Assembly (NCBI GenBank): GCA_036873135.1
Contig: JAPTYO010000022.1
Span: 7,345,785-7,409,784, forward strand
DNA: 64,000 bases
Reading direction: 5' to 3'
From: Clarkia xantiana subsp. parviflora
Taxonomy: Eukaryota > Streptophyta > Magnoliopsida > Myrtales > Onagraceae
Shown: positions 11,222 through 22,793 of the stretch, piece after piece
Position numbering within the stretch: the stretch's first letter is position 1
Layout of the letters: each line of letters opens with the position of its first letter
The notes under the pieces: model-generated
What the model was told of the DNA's origin: nothing
Seen by the model: only the letters and a program-made list of their open reading frames with translations
Database searches by the model: none
Program-made: the position numbers and the translations under genes

Positions 11222-12327
11222 TATGAGCCCTCCGGGAGCCAATCCCGCAAAGACATTCGACGCCCCCAAGAGCGTATCTTGAGAGTAGTTCTAAAACTAC
11301 GAACCCTGTGCCCTCCGGGAGCCTATCCCGCGAACAGATTCGACGCCCCCAAGAGCGTATCTTGAGAGTAGTGTTCATACTACGACCTTCGACGCCCCCA
11401 AGAGCGTATCTTGAGAGTAGTGTTCATACTACGACCTTCGACGCCCCCAAGAGCGCATCTTGAGAGTAGTGTTCATACTACGACCTTCGACGCCCCCAAG
11501 AGCGTATCTTGAGATTAGTGTTCATACTACGACCTTCGACGCCCCCAAGAGCGTATCTTGAGAGTAGTTATTACACTACGACCTTCGACGCACCAAGAGC
11601 GTATCTTGAGAGTGGTTTCCAAAAACTACGAATTTCGACGCCCCCAGGAGCGTATCTTGAGGTAGATTTGCAACCTACCAGATTCGACGCCCCCAAGAGC
11701 GTATCTTGAGGTAGAAAAAACACTACCAGATTCGACGCCCCCAAGAGCGTATCTTGAGGTAGATTTCAAACTACCAGCTTCGACGCCCACCAGGAGCGTA
11801 TCTTTGGTCTAACCTGAGCCCTCCGGGAGCCTATCCTGTGAAACGTTAAGTGCCCTCCGAGAGCCTGTCTCGTGAACAGTTTTCGACGCCCACCAGGAGC
11901 GTATCTTTGGTTTAACCTGAGCCCTCCGGGAGCCTATCCTGTGAAACGCTAAGTGCCCTCCGAGAGCCTGTCTCGTGAATAGTTTTCGACGCCAACCAGG
12001 AGCGTATCTTTGGTCTAACCTGTGCCCTCCGGGAGCCTATCCTGTGAAACGCTAAGTGCCCTCTGAGAGCCTGTCTCGTGAACAGTTTTCGACGCCAACC
12101 AGGAGCGTATCTTTGGTCTAACCTGTGCCCTCCGGGAGCCTATCCTGTGAAACGTTAAGTGCCCTCCGAGAGCCTGTCTCGTGAACAGTTTTCGACGCCA
12201 ACCAGGAGCGTATCTTTGGTCTAACCTGTGCCCTCCGGGAGCCTATCCTGTGAAACGTTAAGTGCCCTCCGAGAGCCTGTCTCGTGATCAGATTCGACGC
12301 CCACCAAGAGCGTATCTTTGGTCTAAC
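11222..12327 (+). repeat. A1 tandem repeat array (GAGCGTATCTTGAG type)
   Basis: Two unit types. From 11339 to about 11795 the unit (about 45-50 bp) is GACGCCCCCAAGAGCGTATC plus a small hairpin (GTAGTGTTCATACTAC or GGTAG...CTACC). From 11796 to 12327 the unit (about 105 bp) strings together GAGCCCTCCGGGAGCCTATC, GTGCCCTCCGAGAGCCTGTC and GACGCCCACCAGGAGCGTATC. All are variants of one roughly 25-bp core. The same array lies in A2 (27332-28255) and A3 (41795-42960, inverted). Confidence 0.9.
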
Positions 12328-12948
12328 AGTACCACGTATACCATTTAAAGGGTATCAGAAGAGATCATCGCACCATACTGAGAAGGATTCCATGAAAAAA
12401 TAATTGCAAAGTAAAGTTGTATAAAGAACACATAATGTTTTTTCTTGATGAGATAGCAGGTATGATGTGAAGGAAAGCATATTCAAAGGAGAAGTCCATG
12501 ACCAAAGGATCATATACAGAAGCACAAGAGGTTATCATGAAAAGTAACGAGTTATCCTACCACCCATATCACAAGTCAAGAGAAGTATCTCAAAGGAACC
12601 CAACACCACCAAGAAGGATAGCAAAGACATGAAATCCGAAGGTCAAAGCTCTCAAAATAAGCCCGACCCATCAAGAAAAGAATTGCCTTACAAGTCACAC
12701 AAATCAACCTCCGACAAATGTTATTGTCATGCATGTCGCCCTCGCGTGACCTATGCTCGTATCAGACTTGAACATCGTCAAGCACAACTCATGAAGGAGA
12801 CATCTAAAGAGCATAAAGGATACAACATCCGACAAGACGAGACATCGGGACCTAACCCAACAAACATAGCCTACACAAAAAGCAACTATAGCAATGAAGG
12901 CTCTCCAATGAAAAAGGAATACTAAAGCACAACTCCATACATCGTGAT
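12328..12948 (+). other. A1 spacer after repeat array
   Basis: Purine-rich non-coding sequence; its start (AAAGGGTATCAGAAGAGAT) is shared with A2 near 28279 and A3. No gene seen. Confidence 0.5.
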
Positions 12949-13145
12949 GTGGCTATCATGTCCACATACACTGAAGTGGCTATCATGTCCACATACCTTG
13001 AGGTGGCTATCATGTCCACATACCTTGAAGTGGCTATCATGTCCACATACCCTGAACTGGCTATCATGTCCACACACTACAGAAGGGCTATCACTCCGAC
13101 ACATCACGAAGTGGCTATCACGTCCACACACCCCGAAGTGATTAT
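12949..13145 (+). repeat. A1 minisatellite, 27-bp unit
   Basis: About seven head-to-tail copies of a 27-bp unit with core TGGCTATCATGTCCACATAC. A3 has the same array with more units (40893-41155, inverted), so copy number varies within the family. Confidence 0.88.
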
Positions 13146-13464
13146 CATGGCAGCACATCATAAAACATCTGTCAAAGACATGAATTGTAAAGACACCATC
13201 CCGACCACGAACATCAAAAGGCTACGCCTAGCCCTGGGAGGAGGTTCAAGAAAAAGGGAAAAACAACACCCTTCGTACGCTCATCAAAGGTAGGCACTTA
13301 TATTTCAACCCACTGGGTGATACTAGGAAGGAGACGTCCTCATTATGAAGACAACCTCCATATCTCACGAAATCAACCATGAAGCAAAGAATCACGACAA
13401 GCACTATTGAGGGCATATAACAAAACGATCTCCACAACGATCACAACTACGATACTAGTAGAGG

Positions 13465-14340
13465 CTAACTCAAGGGCAGTCTCCACCAAACTCCAAAGCA
13501 AGAATTCGCTACCTTAATCAGAGTCATGGCAAGAGAAAGGAACCTCAACGAAAGGCGATGATCACACCCATCACCAAAAGAAAAATTTTCAACGCAGGGG
13601 TTAATAACATAACCCATAGGAAAGCCAAAGACACCTTCGAAAGTCGTCAAATCTACATGAAGATGAAATGAACCTGAGTCTCGGTCCCTCGGCTGGGGGG
13701 CAGAGGATAAAGAAGAGACATCAAGACCTATGATCACCCCATCACCAGCCACAAGTTGTTTCCCTTTGTCAAGCAAAGAGGGCGCCTCTTCAACCACTAC
13801 CTCCTTATCATGAGAGGGAGTCAGCAAAGGGGCACTGGAAGGAGAGCCTCTCGCGGTTTCCTTCTCCTTGGCAGCCGAGGGCCCGACCTCAGAGTCAGGT
13901 TTTCGCGCCTTGGATTTAGATTGACTTGAACTCTCACCCACCACAAGAATTATTCGGTAACCAGGGAAGAACGCTCTAACAACAAGAAGATAGCAGCATG
14001 AGAACAATCATAAGTATATCACAAAGAAAAAAGAAGGGAAAAAGAACATACTGGAAGCATTAGCAGCCACCCCTGACTTAGAAAATTTCTTGGCCTGATA
14101 AGCAGAACTAGAGGGTTCTTCCCTCTCATCTGATTCAACGGTACGTTCGGAACGCTCTGCCTACACCTTGTATGTTTCTCCATGAAATCAACCTACAAGG
14201 GGTCATACGAGTCCCTGCCTCATACGAGTTCACCTCGGACACCCAAGACACAGGACGGTCAGATTTGGTCTGACTACCTTGGAGAACGATCTTCAAGGTC
14301 TCCCTGTCTGAAGAAGAAAGCTTCCCAAAAGTGAGTTATC
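13465..14340 (-). pseudogene. A1 antisense gene remnant
   Basis: On the minus strand, opposite to the element. Residues such as SKARKPDSEVGPSAAKEKE, TPSHDKEVVVEEAPSLLDKG and APQPR align with exon 4 of the intact A2 antisense gene (SKPRRSDSEAGASAAKRKK, SRDKEMVVEEVPSLADKG). Near 14280-14340 a scrap similar to the end of A2 exon 2 survives. Most of exon 2 and the coiled-coil exon are gone. It is a decayed copy of the same antisense gene, in the same position between repeat array and 3' LTR. Confidence 0.75.
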
Positions 14341-15475
14341 TATACGAGCAACCAACACAAAGATCGACCCTTACTCATGGAGGGGCGAGATACGCCTACT
14401 ACGGGGGCAACCTTAACACCAAGGGAAGAGGGCGAATTTTTAGTTTCCCCAAATGGAGCAACGCTCCAGCACATCCGAAGGAAGGGTCAACCCTTAACAC
14501 ATGTCAATAGTCCCCTTCGCTCGCGGCGGTAAGAAAAAAGCTTGTAAGCTTTTTCACCCTCACTTTTATGGGGAACAAATTGCAGGGTAAAGGTCAAGAG
14601 CTATACACATGCTCCAACGAATGAAGGAAAAATGTTACACATGCCGAAGGTCGAGGTTAATGGACAATGCTCACGCTAATACAAGGGAGGCGGAACGTTG
14701 TGTCCCATTGAGTGGCAGAGTTCCCACCCTCAGGTAAAGGAGAGGTCTATGCTCTCACCTTTGCACTTATGCTCATATTCATGATTAACATCTACAGGTA
14801 CATCAATGTCATCACTCATGCTTATACTCACAACCCGTCCATACATACATACATGTTCATGCTTGCACTCATATGCATGCCCACATACACACTCCCGTGT
14901 GTTCAAACATTTAGACGTCCATGCACATGGCCGCCATATATTTATGCATACATTCATGACTACAATCGCAGCATGTCTCTACTCACTCCCATCCTTATGT
15001 TCCTACTTGCATGTATGCTAGTACACATCCTCATGTTCATGATGTATCCATGTTCACTCCTAGTTAACATCCTATAGGCATATTTTCTAGTATCCCATAC
15101 TTAGAAAAATTTCGGACCAAAATTGAAATTTTTCTTCACTTAGGCAAAATCCCAGCACGAAATTGAAGCATAAGTCACTTAGTGGCATTCATATTGCATC
15201 CCTATGCGAGCATGTATTTTTTGAGTATACGCCTGTAGCAAAGATAGGTTTATTACTCCCACCTCAGACGGACGCGTGCTTAGGCATACGTCCGTGCTAC
15301 TCTGACATTGGCAATTCCTCTATCTCATAAGGCAGGGGGTAGAGTCAGAGGCACGCATCCATGGGTAAGTAAGCATTCAGACGAAAGGTAAAACCCCGGT
15401 TTCAAATTGCGCGTGTCATACCATCCTAAAATAGAGTCAATCAAGGGTTAGGCCATTGGTTGACTCGGGGGCATG
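14341..15475 (+). other. A1 3' untranslated region and polypurine tract
   Basis: Non-coding. It contains a conserved 28-bp near-palindrome at 15268-15295 and ends in the polypurine-like GACTCGGGGGCATG (15462-15475) just before the 3' LTR. The tail from about 15090 is shared with A2 (32280-32725) and A3. Confidence 0.65.
15268..15295. promoter_or_regulatory. Conserved 3' UTR palindrome (A1)
   Basis: Self-complementary element with outer arms ACGGACG and CGTCCGT. Most inner pairs are kept as pairs or G-T wobbles. Equivalent sites are 32516-32543 (A2) and 38753-38780 (A3). Function unknown. Confidence 0.5.
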
Positions 15476-16419
15476 TGATGGATATACGCCCAATTTGAAC
15501 CCGTTGACTTCCGAATCGTTGTATTTTTATCATCCCATTAATGATTGTAAATCGAAACTTCAACCCGAACACTTCGCGAAAACACCAACGGCACGGACGA
15601 GGCCGAAGCGCTCGTCCGGCTGAGTCAAACTCACCTAGGTGAGGTTGGGTGGCCAAACCCGACCTCCCCTAGGGGAGATCGGGTGGACCAACCCGATCTC
15701 TCCTAGGAGAGATCGGGTCGGCCAACCCGATCTCCCCTAGGGGGGATGGGGTTGGGTGCCCTCACCCAACCCCTACCCTTGGGGGTCGGATTTCCCTTCC
15801 CCCCAAGGGCCCCGGCACCATTTTTGGACTCCCATACTCGGTTTATTCCGCCTACCTTCTCCGTATCCTAAGGTCTTAATTATGCGTTTAAAGGTTAATT
15901 AACTGTGTTTAAAGGTTAACGATGTCATTAAGCCACCTTAATGACACCGTTGCCTATAAATACCCCACCTCCACATTTCATTTGATCATCTTGGCAAGTT
16001 GCACAATTTTGCTCTGACATCTCTCTAGCTTTATCTCTCTAAAACCGTACTGACTTAGGCATCGGAGAGGGTTCATCAGGCACCACCCCCCCTCTGTGCC
16101 TGGTATTGCCCCTCTTGCAGGGTGGCAAGGAGAAGAGAACCAAGGAAGCAGAAGAGCATAGAGCAGTAGGACAAGCCCCAGGGGTAAGAAGTACAAGCCT
16201 CAGGAGGTCAGAAGGAGAGAAGGAAAGGAGGTCAGAAGGAGAGAAGGAAAGGAGGTCAGAAGGAGAGAAGAGAAGGACATATATCAGAACGACTACCCCA
16301 AGGGAGTATAAGGGCATGAATCAGAACGACTAGTCCTAGGAGCACTGAACCCGACATTTCATTAGTGGGAGATAAATTCTAGATTGACGACCCGTTGACC
16401 TAGACTTTATAACCTAACA
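15476..16419 (+). repeat. A1 3' LTR
   Basis: 944 bp, same ends as the 5' LTR but with fewer palindromic units. The promoter palindrome is at 15918-15951. Confidence 0.9.
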
Positions 16420-16639
16420 ATATATATCTTTTACCATATTTTAATTTTATTAAAAGGAGACAATATATCTATAAATTGGAAAGATAAGGAAAGATTCACA
16501 TTATATAGTAAAATATATAAACTATCCATATATTTAGCTAAAAGATAGGGATAAAGATATATTGATAGGATTTAGTTACTTAAAAAGATTAAAAAGATAT
16601 ACTGTCTATATATTTTATCCATAAATATATATTTTACAA

Positions 16640-16705
<66 letters not shown>

Positions 16706-18147
16706 GCCGAAAATTACATATATATATATATTTATATTGTTAATCGATTTACATCTTAAAGATAGAATCTTGAAAATATTTATATATATTAATAATATAT
16801 AAGTGCTGAATTATATATATTAGCAATATTGGAAATTATTTTACATAATTAATGTTTCTTGTGGGCTAAGTTAATTTTTTAGTGGACTTTAAAACTCTAT
16901 TTAGCCCAAAAGAAATGTTTCGGCCGAACCCAATGGGTTTATCGGGCCGGTCCAATTTGCAAAATCGGAACGGGTTAAACCAATTCGGGTTTTCTTAATC
17001 GGGTCGACCTAGTCGGGTCGGTTCGGACCAAAGTAACTAAGTGAATCTAAATCGAACCGGTTTCGAGTGATGAACCGAACCACAATCTTATTTTATTGAA
17101 TCGTTTCGGACCAAACCGGATTTTTAAAATTGGACCGACTCATACCGGATTTTAAATTGGACCGAACCAAATTTTAAAATTGTTCGAAAATTTTAAATGT
17201 TCAATAAAATAGGATATCAAATTTTAAATCCAAAATGTTTTCGAATTTTAAAAGTTAACCTAAACAGTGCTCTTAAGGTTTACGTTTTAACATGTTTTCG
17301 GATAAAACCCTAATACCTGGTTACGATTATGGGGATGGATCTCGGATATGTATGTTTTTTGGACTGGATTAAATAAGTGGGCTGAATTGCAATTGTTTAC
17401 TTTCTGCAACATATATTAGAACTGTCGTCTTGACTTAGTCAAGCTAGCTGGATAACAAATTGCGAGCATTGATCTCTGAGATTTAAATATATGGTATGCG
17501 CAATAGGATAGACATGTTGTGCTGATTGAAATTGCCTAGAATCCATGTCTAGAAATTTCGCATGATTGATTGTAAGCATGAATTGCAAGTCAGCCCTAAT
17601 ATTTTCAAAACGTTTTTAAAACTGAAAATACCAGTCGTCAATTATGCATGATGTATGCGGAAGTTGCATGTTTTGACACGTATGCTAGAATGTTTATGAA
17701 TGAAATCATGTGGTAATTTACTTTAAGTAGAATTATGTATGCTAAGGAACATTAGACGCATGACGCGTAAGCATGTTGTGTTGGTTTGTTCGATCTTTAT
17801 AGCGTGATATAGTATTATGCATACGTAAATTATCAGATAATTTTTACAAAATCAAAAAAGGACCATGGGAAAGCCAAGATCGGGTATGCTTATTTGAAAA
17901 TTCCCGTTCCGGTAATTTGCAAAATAATAAGTGTTTTCAAAAGAATGATCTATTGGATTGAAGACGACAATGGTGTGAACTCTTTCACAACACCCCCTTC
18001 CTTCGGTTTACTGGCGGTCAGTTTGGTTTAGTGACTGAAGGATCACTATTCGTCGTATTCCATCTTAATAGATAATCTGATGTTTGCAATTCTGTCAAAA
18101 TGTTATTGTCTCCCTAACTTAGCATGATTATAATTGTAATAGTTCTA
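16420..18147 (+). other. C1 leader continued, with (AT)n microsatellite
   Basis: AT-rich non-coding sequence continuing C1 after A1. It includes an (AT)n run at about 16644-16702 and decayed GGACCGAACC repeats at 16920-17170. No gene seen before the Gag frame at 18148. Confidence 0.6.
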
Positions 18148-18807
18148 ATGGCTGGGTCGGTACGCTTTTATAAACCATGCAATCTGTATGGTATGGATTA
18201 CGAAGCATGGAGTGAGATGGTAAGAGAACATCTTATAGCATCTGATACACACGGCTGTATCATGACTATAAGAGAGAAAATGTTGGTACTGCCAGACCAC
18301 TACCTAGTTCCCAGAATAGGGAACATAGGCTTGGGAGATAAGAAATCTTGCAAGGTGATATTGGCATCCTTGGATAAAGAGGTTGCAGATGACTTCACGC
18401 TCAATTATTCTGCTTTTCAACTTTGGGCTGCCCTTAAACTCCGTTTTGGTAGTGGAAAGGCAGCCGAAGCAAGAAAAGTAATAATAGAGTATGATGACCT
18501 ACTTTCAAACAACACCAGAGTAAAACATGTGCGTAACCGAAGGATCGAAATATCCAATTGGAGAAAGATAATCAATATCGCAAAGGGATATCTGATATCA
18601 TGGTTTGCTGACGATAATGGACTAGGATACTTAATTGATTCAGTTAAGTACTACATGTTCCTATTCAAGGAAAGCAACCAAAAGAGACTGAAAAGTTCCC
18701 CTATGCGCCACCGCAAGAGGACTAAGGAAATTGTAGAGGAAACAGGATCGAATTGGTCCTCAAACGAGATCCGTAGTATGACAAATAACACTGATGAAGT
18801 ACTGTAA
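18148..18807 (+). pseudogene. C1 Copia Gag remnant
   Basis: An open frame with ATG at 18148 encodes about 219 residues. It begins MAGSVRFYKPCNLYGMDYEAW, like the WSEMVREHL-type N-terminal domain of Copia Gag proteins (UBN2 family). Further motifs are LASLDKEVADDF and SAFQLWAALKLRFGSG. The C-terminal half is unlike a Gag: no CCHC zinc knuckle is visible, and the frame stops at 18807. The true protein would be longer, so this is a truncated remnant. Assignment rests on the N-terminal pattern and on position between C1 leader and C1 RT. Confidence 0.6.
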
Positions 18808-19808
18808 AAGGCACACCTCGTTTGCCACATATATAAAACCGTTAAACATTTTATATCGCTAAGTCTACTGATATGATTCACTTGTGAATTTCTTTCAGGG
18901 ACGTTGGTGAAGATGGCTGGAGTTTTCCTTTTCGACTTTACTTTTCCTTTACCTCTAAAAGCTTTGTAATGTGTCTCAGTGCAGTATCAATGTCTACAAG
19001 TTCTCTTATTATCAATATAAGTTTATGTTTAGTTAATAATGATTCAGAATTATTGAATAAAGTAGTAACCATTTAGTTCATGATTTGGCCTACTTATCAA
19101 AATTAATCGATCTGATTAAACGAGACCGATCCGAAACAAATAACTAAACTCTAAATCCTCCAGTAAAACGGTTGGATCAAATAAAACATTCACTCACCTA
19201 ATCAAACACCCATCGATTGCATAATTTCAAAAGCAAACCGACCGTTAATTTCATCATTATTTATTAGTACTCCATTTAGAACAATTATTTGCGTAATAAT
19301 TAAAACATGTTCAAACCGATTAAGTTAAATTTGAAAATGAAACGATTTAAAACACGGAATAAAAATGGTTTTATGCGCCATACGCGCGTGTACCTCGAAA
19401 GATGGAACACATCGTTTTAAAGTACAAATTTAATAATGAAGTGTTTTAATGTATGAATGCTAATTTTCCTTTATGATTCCTTGGAAATAACTCATTGATA
19501 ACTACTATAGTCAAGAAGAAGTATGCTTTAATGCTACTATGATCGAGTAGTACATCAACTAAAGCATTAAGCAAAAGCTCAAATGCATAGTCCATGAGGT
19601 GGATAAGTCTCTGGATGAGTTAATAAACGAAAGGAAGTAGTCAATAAAATGACACTCCCACTATAGGCCTTTAACGAAAAATTTGGCTAAGCAATCATAT
19701 TATTAAATACTTCGAGAAACATAGTTTAAAATTACATTATGTTAGAACTCTATATTAATTGTTCCTATGGAATGAAATTAAGTTGATTTCATATTAATGT
19801 AAAACTAT
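18808..19808 (+). other. C1 internal region, protease/integrase not recognisable
   Basis: By position this should hold protease and integrase. I see no DSGA or integrase motif; heavily decayed or deleted. Confidence 0.5.
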
Positions 19809-20569
19809 TGTTGGATCACGGGCGAAGCTCCGTTACGTCCTTGACGGAATGCTCTGGACTCCTGGGCTCCGCGTAATCCTGCAAAAGGGGATGACCTGGG
19901 TGGTGACCCAGAATCCCTCTCCGATGCTTAAATAAGTATACAATCAATGGGGTGGCAGCCGTATTCTAAGTGCGTATTAGAGAGTATGCGTTTTCTGGGG
20001 TAACCTCCTCCTTTATATAGGAGGGAGAGTTGCCCAGTTACCTGTGACCATGCTTGGCCGTTGTACCCATGATTCCGTGTATCTCGCCACGATTCCGTAT
20101 ATCTCGGTTGGGATTCCATATATCTCGCCCCACGCTCCGCGTATCTTACCCATACTCCGCGTATCTCGGGCACGCCCTGCGTATCTCGGGGGATCTATCT
20201 TTATCTCTAACCGTCTCCCACTACTCTATCTAGTAGGCGGGTTTCTCGGTCTTTATTCTCTGATCACAAGTCCCGACTCCTGTCGGAGACTCCAGAGTTG
20301 TCTCATTCTAGATCACCACCCAGGACCTTCAGTCTCTACGGGACAGGTCCAGCCTCTGCGGGGCTTTATTATCGGGGTCTTTACTAAGGCATATCGGGGC
20401 CTACTCAGAGGCTTCTTGTCGGGAGCATTCAGCTCATGTGTCGGTGCCGCTATCGTCGGAACCCTTCATACTGGGTCTCTGGGCCTTCCAGGCTTTTCAC
20501 GAGGCCCACTGGACCTATTCGCCGTCCATTGGCTGTTAACGGGGCTAACGATTACATCGGAACCCATCA
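19809..20569 (-). mobile_element. Solo LTR of family B
   Basis: 761 bp starting TGTTGGATCACGGGCG and ending GGAACCCATCA. It is nearly the same sequence as the B2 3' LTR at 49104-49862, in minus orientation (element-sense start TGATGGGTTCC). Flanks ACTAT/ATTAT agree at 4 of 5 positions, as expected for an old target duplication. No internal sequence remains, so it arose by LTR-LTR recombination. Confidence 0.88.
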
Positions 20570-21399
20570 ATTATGTTCCAATAAAATCGGTTGGAGCGTT
20601 ACCTTAAAAGCTAAGAAATGATACGTGTGAAACCTTATCATAAAGCAGCATTAATTTGCACATTAAACATGTATTTATCAAGAGTGCGGTCTACTCTTAA
20701 AGAATACAAGTTTAAGATTAACTTGGATTAATGGTATCGTGGTCGAACATAACACATTATAGAAATTTGAGGATGGACTTCCAATACTTTGCGGAACTAA
20801 ACTAACTAAAGTACTGATCAGATTAAAATGGATAACGAAGATTCTCAGGTCCCACTTACTTCGAGTGGGAGAATGATATAGCATTAGTGAATGACATGGT
20901 AAATGATGATGGAAACGTCCTCATAATAAATCCAGTGGGAGGGCTCACTCCCCCTCACATAATCATCAATAAATGACATAGTAAATGATGATGGAAACGT
21001 CCTCATAATAAATCCAGTGAGAGGGCTCAATCCCCCTCACATAATCATCACTAAATGTTAATGCGAATCAAGTCAGACTTGATAATCATAATGCTGAAAC
21101 ATTGGATGAAAATCCAATAGTCGTCGCAACTGCCCATTATTCCTAGTGGGAGGAAATGGCTAACTTGATTCCAGATCCTAGTGATCAAAGAATAAATTTC
21201 GGAGGTAAAATCCTGAGACCAACAAGTCATTCTAAGAAAGTTGTAGACCAAAATTTCTAGCACCGCAATTGTTCCCAGTGGGAGTAATGCTCCGAAAAGA
21301 AGCATTATTCCGAGTGGGAGTAACGATCAGACTCAAGATGAGATTATCGAGCCTAGACTTAGTCTAAGGCAACGAACTTCTTTTAAAAGTATCCCATCA
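20570..21399 (+). other. C1 decayed pol region with an 82-bp tandem duplication
   Basis: No domain could be read. Two direct copies of an 82-bp unit start at 20891 and 20973 (ATGACATGGTAAATGATGATG / ATGACATAGTAAATG...). GTGGGAG-rich phrases recur up to about 21330. Confidence 0.6.
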
Positions 21400-22570
21400 A
21401 GTGAGACATTCGTTCACGAACCAGTGACAGTTCGACAAGCATTGGAAGAACCTCAAAACGTTGGAATGGATGAAAACAATGGAGGATGAAAATGCCTAAA
21501 TTAGAACGTATTTGGTTTTGGTCTTCAATTGATTTACCTGTTAACCACAGAGCTAGAAAGTGAAATTTTATAATTCACTACTGATGGAAAATTTGAGTGG
21601 TGCAAAACTCGAACGATTGAGAAATGCTACATCCAAATTCACGGAGTGGACTTTGATGAAACATACTCACCAACTGTGCGTTACACCACAGTTAGGGCCA
21701 TCCTTGCCCTTATTGCAAGCCTCGATCACGAGCCTGCATCAAACCGCATATCTCCATGGAAACCTAGAGGAAGAGAACTATATGGAGCAGCCAGAGGGTT
21801 TTATTACTCCTGGCAAAGAACGTAAAGTTTGCAAACTCCAAAGATCTATTTACGGTCTTAAACAATCGTCTCGGCAATGGTATCGCAGATTCCACGAGGA
21901 AATCGTCGGAAACAGATTTTTGAACCTTCACGAGGATCCCTACGTTTACACCAAGACCTCCGGGTCTAAACATGTCATCATAACCTTATACGTGGATGAC
22001 ATACTCATTGCTGCAAACGATGTGAGTTTCATGAACAAATCAAAGTCCTGGTTATCATCAGCATTTGAGATGAAAGGCATGGGAGAGGCCATGTACATCT
22101 TAGGCAATAAAATTGCCCGAGATCGTGCCGCCCGGAGATTGTGTCTGTCTCAAGAATAATATATCAACAAACTGTTGAAAAGATTCAGAATGCTCGATGC
22201 CAAACCCGTGGATACGCCGGTTGTGTTCGGGTGCGCGCTGTTAAAGCGTGATGACTCGAATAACCAGCAGGAGCGTGAACAGATGATGAATGCAGAGTAC
22301 CTAAGCATGGTAGGAAGTCTAATGTACGCCATGCTATGTACTCAGCCAGACATCTGTTACGTTGTGGGCCTAGTAGCAAGATTCCAATCAGATCCTGGCT
22401 ATCAACATTTAAAGACCGTAAAACGAATTATAAGATATCTGAAAGGTACTGCCGACTATGTTCTGTGCTATAAAGGCAGGCAAATCGAATTGACTGGTTA
22501 TACACGCCGACCACGGTGGCGATCGGGACGATCGTATGTCCACCACAGGGGGAGTTTTCCTCCTTGCTGA
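21400..22570 (+). pseudogene. C1 Copia reverse transcriptase (frameshifted)
   Basis: Copia-type RNA-dependent DNA polymerase. Readable pieces are VDFDETYSPTVRYTTVRAI in one frame, then in another frame YLHGNLEEENYMEQPEGF, KLQRSIYGLKQSSRQWYRRF, and the catalytic YVDDILIA at 21989-22012. A stop follows at 22157-22159, then LSMVGSLMYAMLCTQPDICY and HLKTVKRIIRYLKGT. At least two frameshifts and several stops break it. Order and motifs are typical of Ty1/Copia RT. The element cannot make its own enzyme. Confidence 0.88.
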
Positions 22571-22793
22571 TGCTGCCATATCATGGGTAAGCAAGAAGCA
22601 ATCATGTGTCGCGCTTTCCACTATGGAATTAGAATTCGTTGCCCTTTCTAAAAACGCACAAGAAGCAGTCTGGCTGAAAAGGCTTCTTACTGCATTAATT
22701 GGCACTGACAAGAAGAGCAAACCTGTGAAGGTATACTCCGACAGTCAGGCAGCCATTGCAGCAGTTAAGAATCCAAAGTACCATAGTAGGACC
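22536..22793 (+). pseudogene. C1 Copia RNase H, first part (split by A2)
   Basis: Frame reads STTGGVFLLADAAISWVSKK, QSCVALSTMELEFVALSK and VYSDSQAAIAAVKNP. This is the Copia RNase H with Glu and Asp catalytic positions visible (ELEF, SDSQ). A2 has inserted inside the codons for HSRT/KHID. The rest continues at 33636 after one GGACC duplication. Confidence 0.88.

Larger units (their letters stand above)
6255..16419 (+). mobile_element. Gypsy-type retrotransposon A1 (non-autonomous, decayed)
   Basis: LTRs at 6255-7372 and 15476-16419 begin TGATGGATATACGCCC and end CTAACA. Flanks ATATG/ATATA agree with a 5-bp target duplication at 4 of 5 positions. The interior has decayed Gag and protease scraps, a large repeat array, a remnant of an antisense gene and a 3' untranslated region. 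There is no RT or integrase. The two LTRs show only about eight substitutions by eye outside the palindrome array. The copy therefore moved recently although its coding region was already dead, which implies proteins supplied in trans (inference). A3 is a sister copy in opposite orientation. Confidence 0.88.

Noticed and set aside
20044..20607. 187-codon frame in the solo LTR
   Set aside because: Lies wholly within LTR sequence, partly matched by a shorter frame in the B2 LTR, with no domain.
22536..22793. A2 insertion site as a natural end of Copia RNase H
   Set aside because: The frame resumes exactly after A2 at 33636 with a GGACC duplication, so it is an insertion and not a truncated gene.
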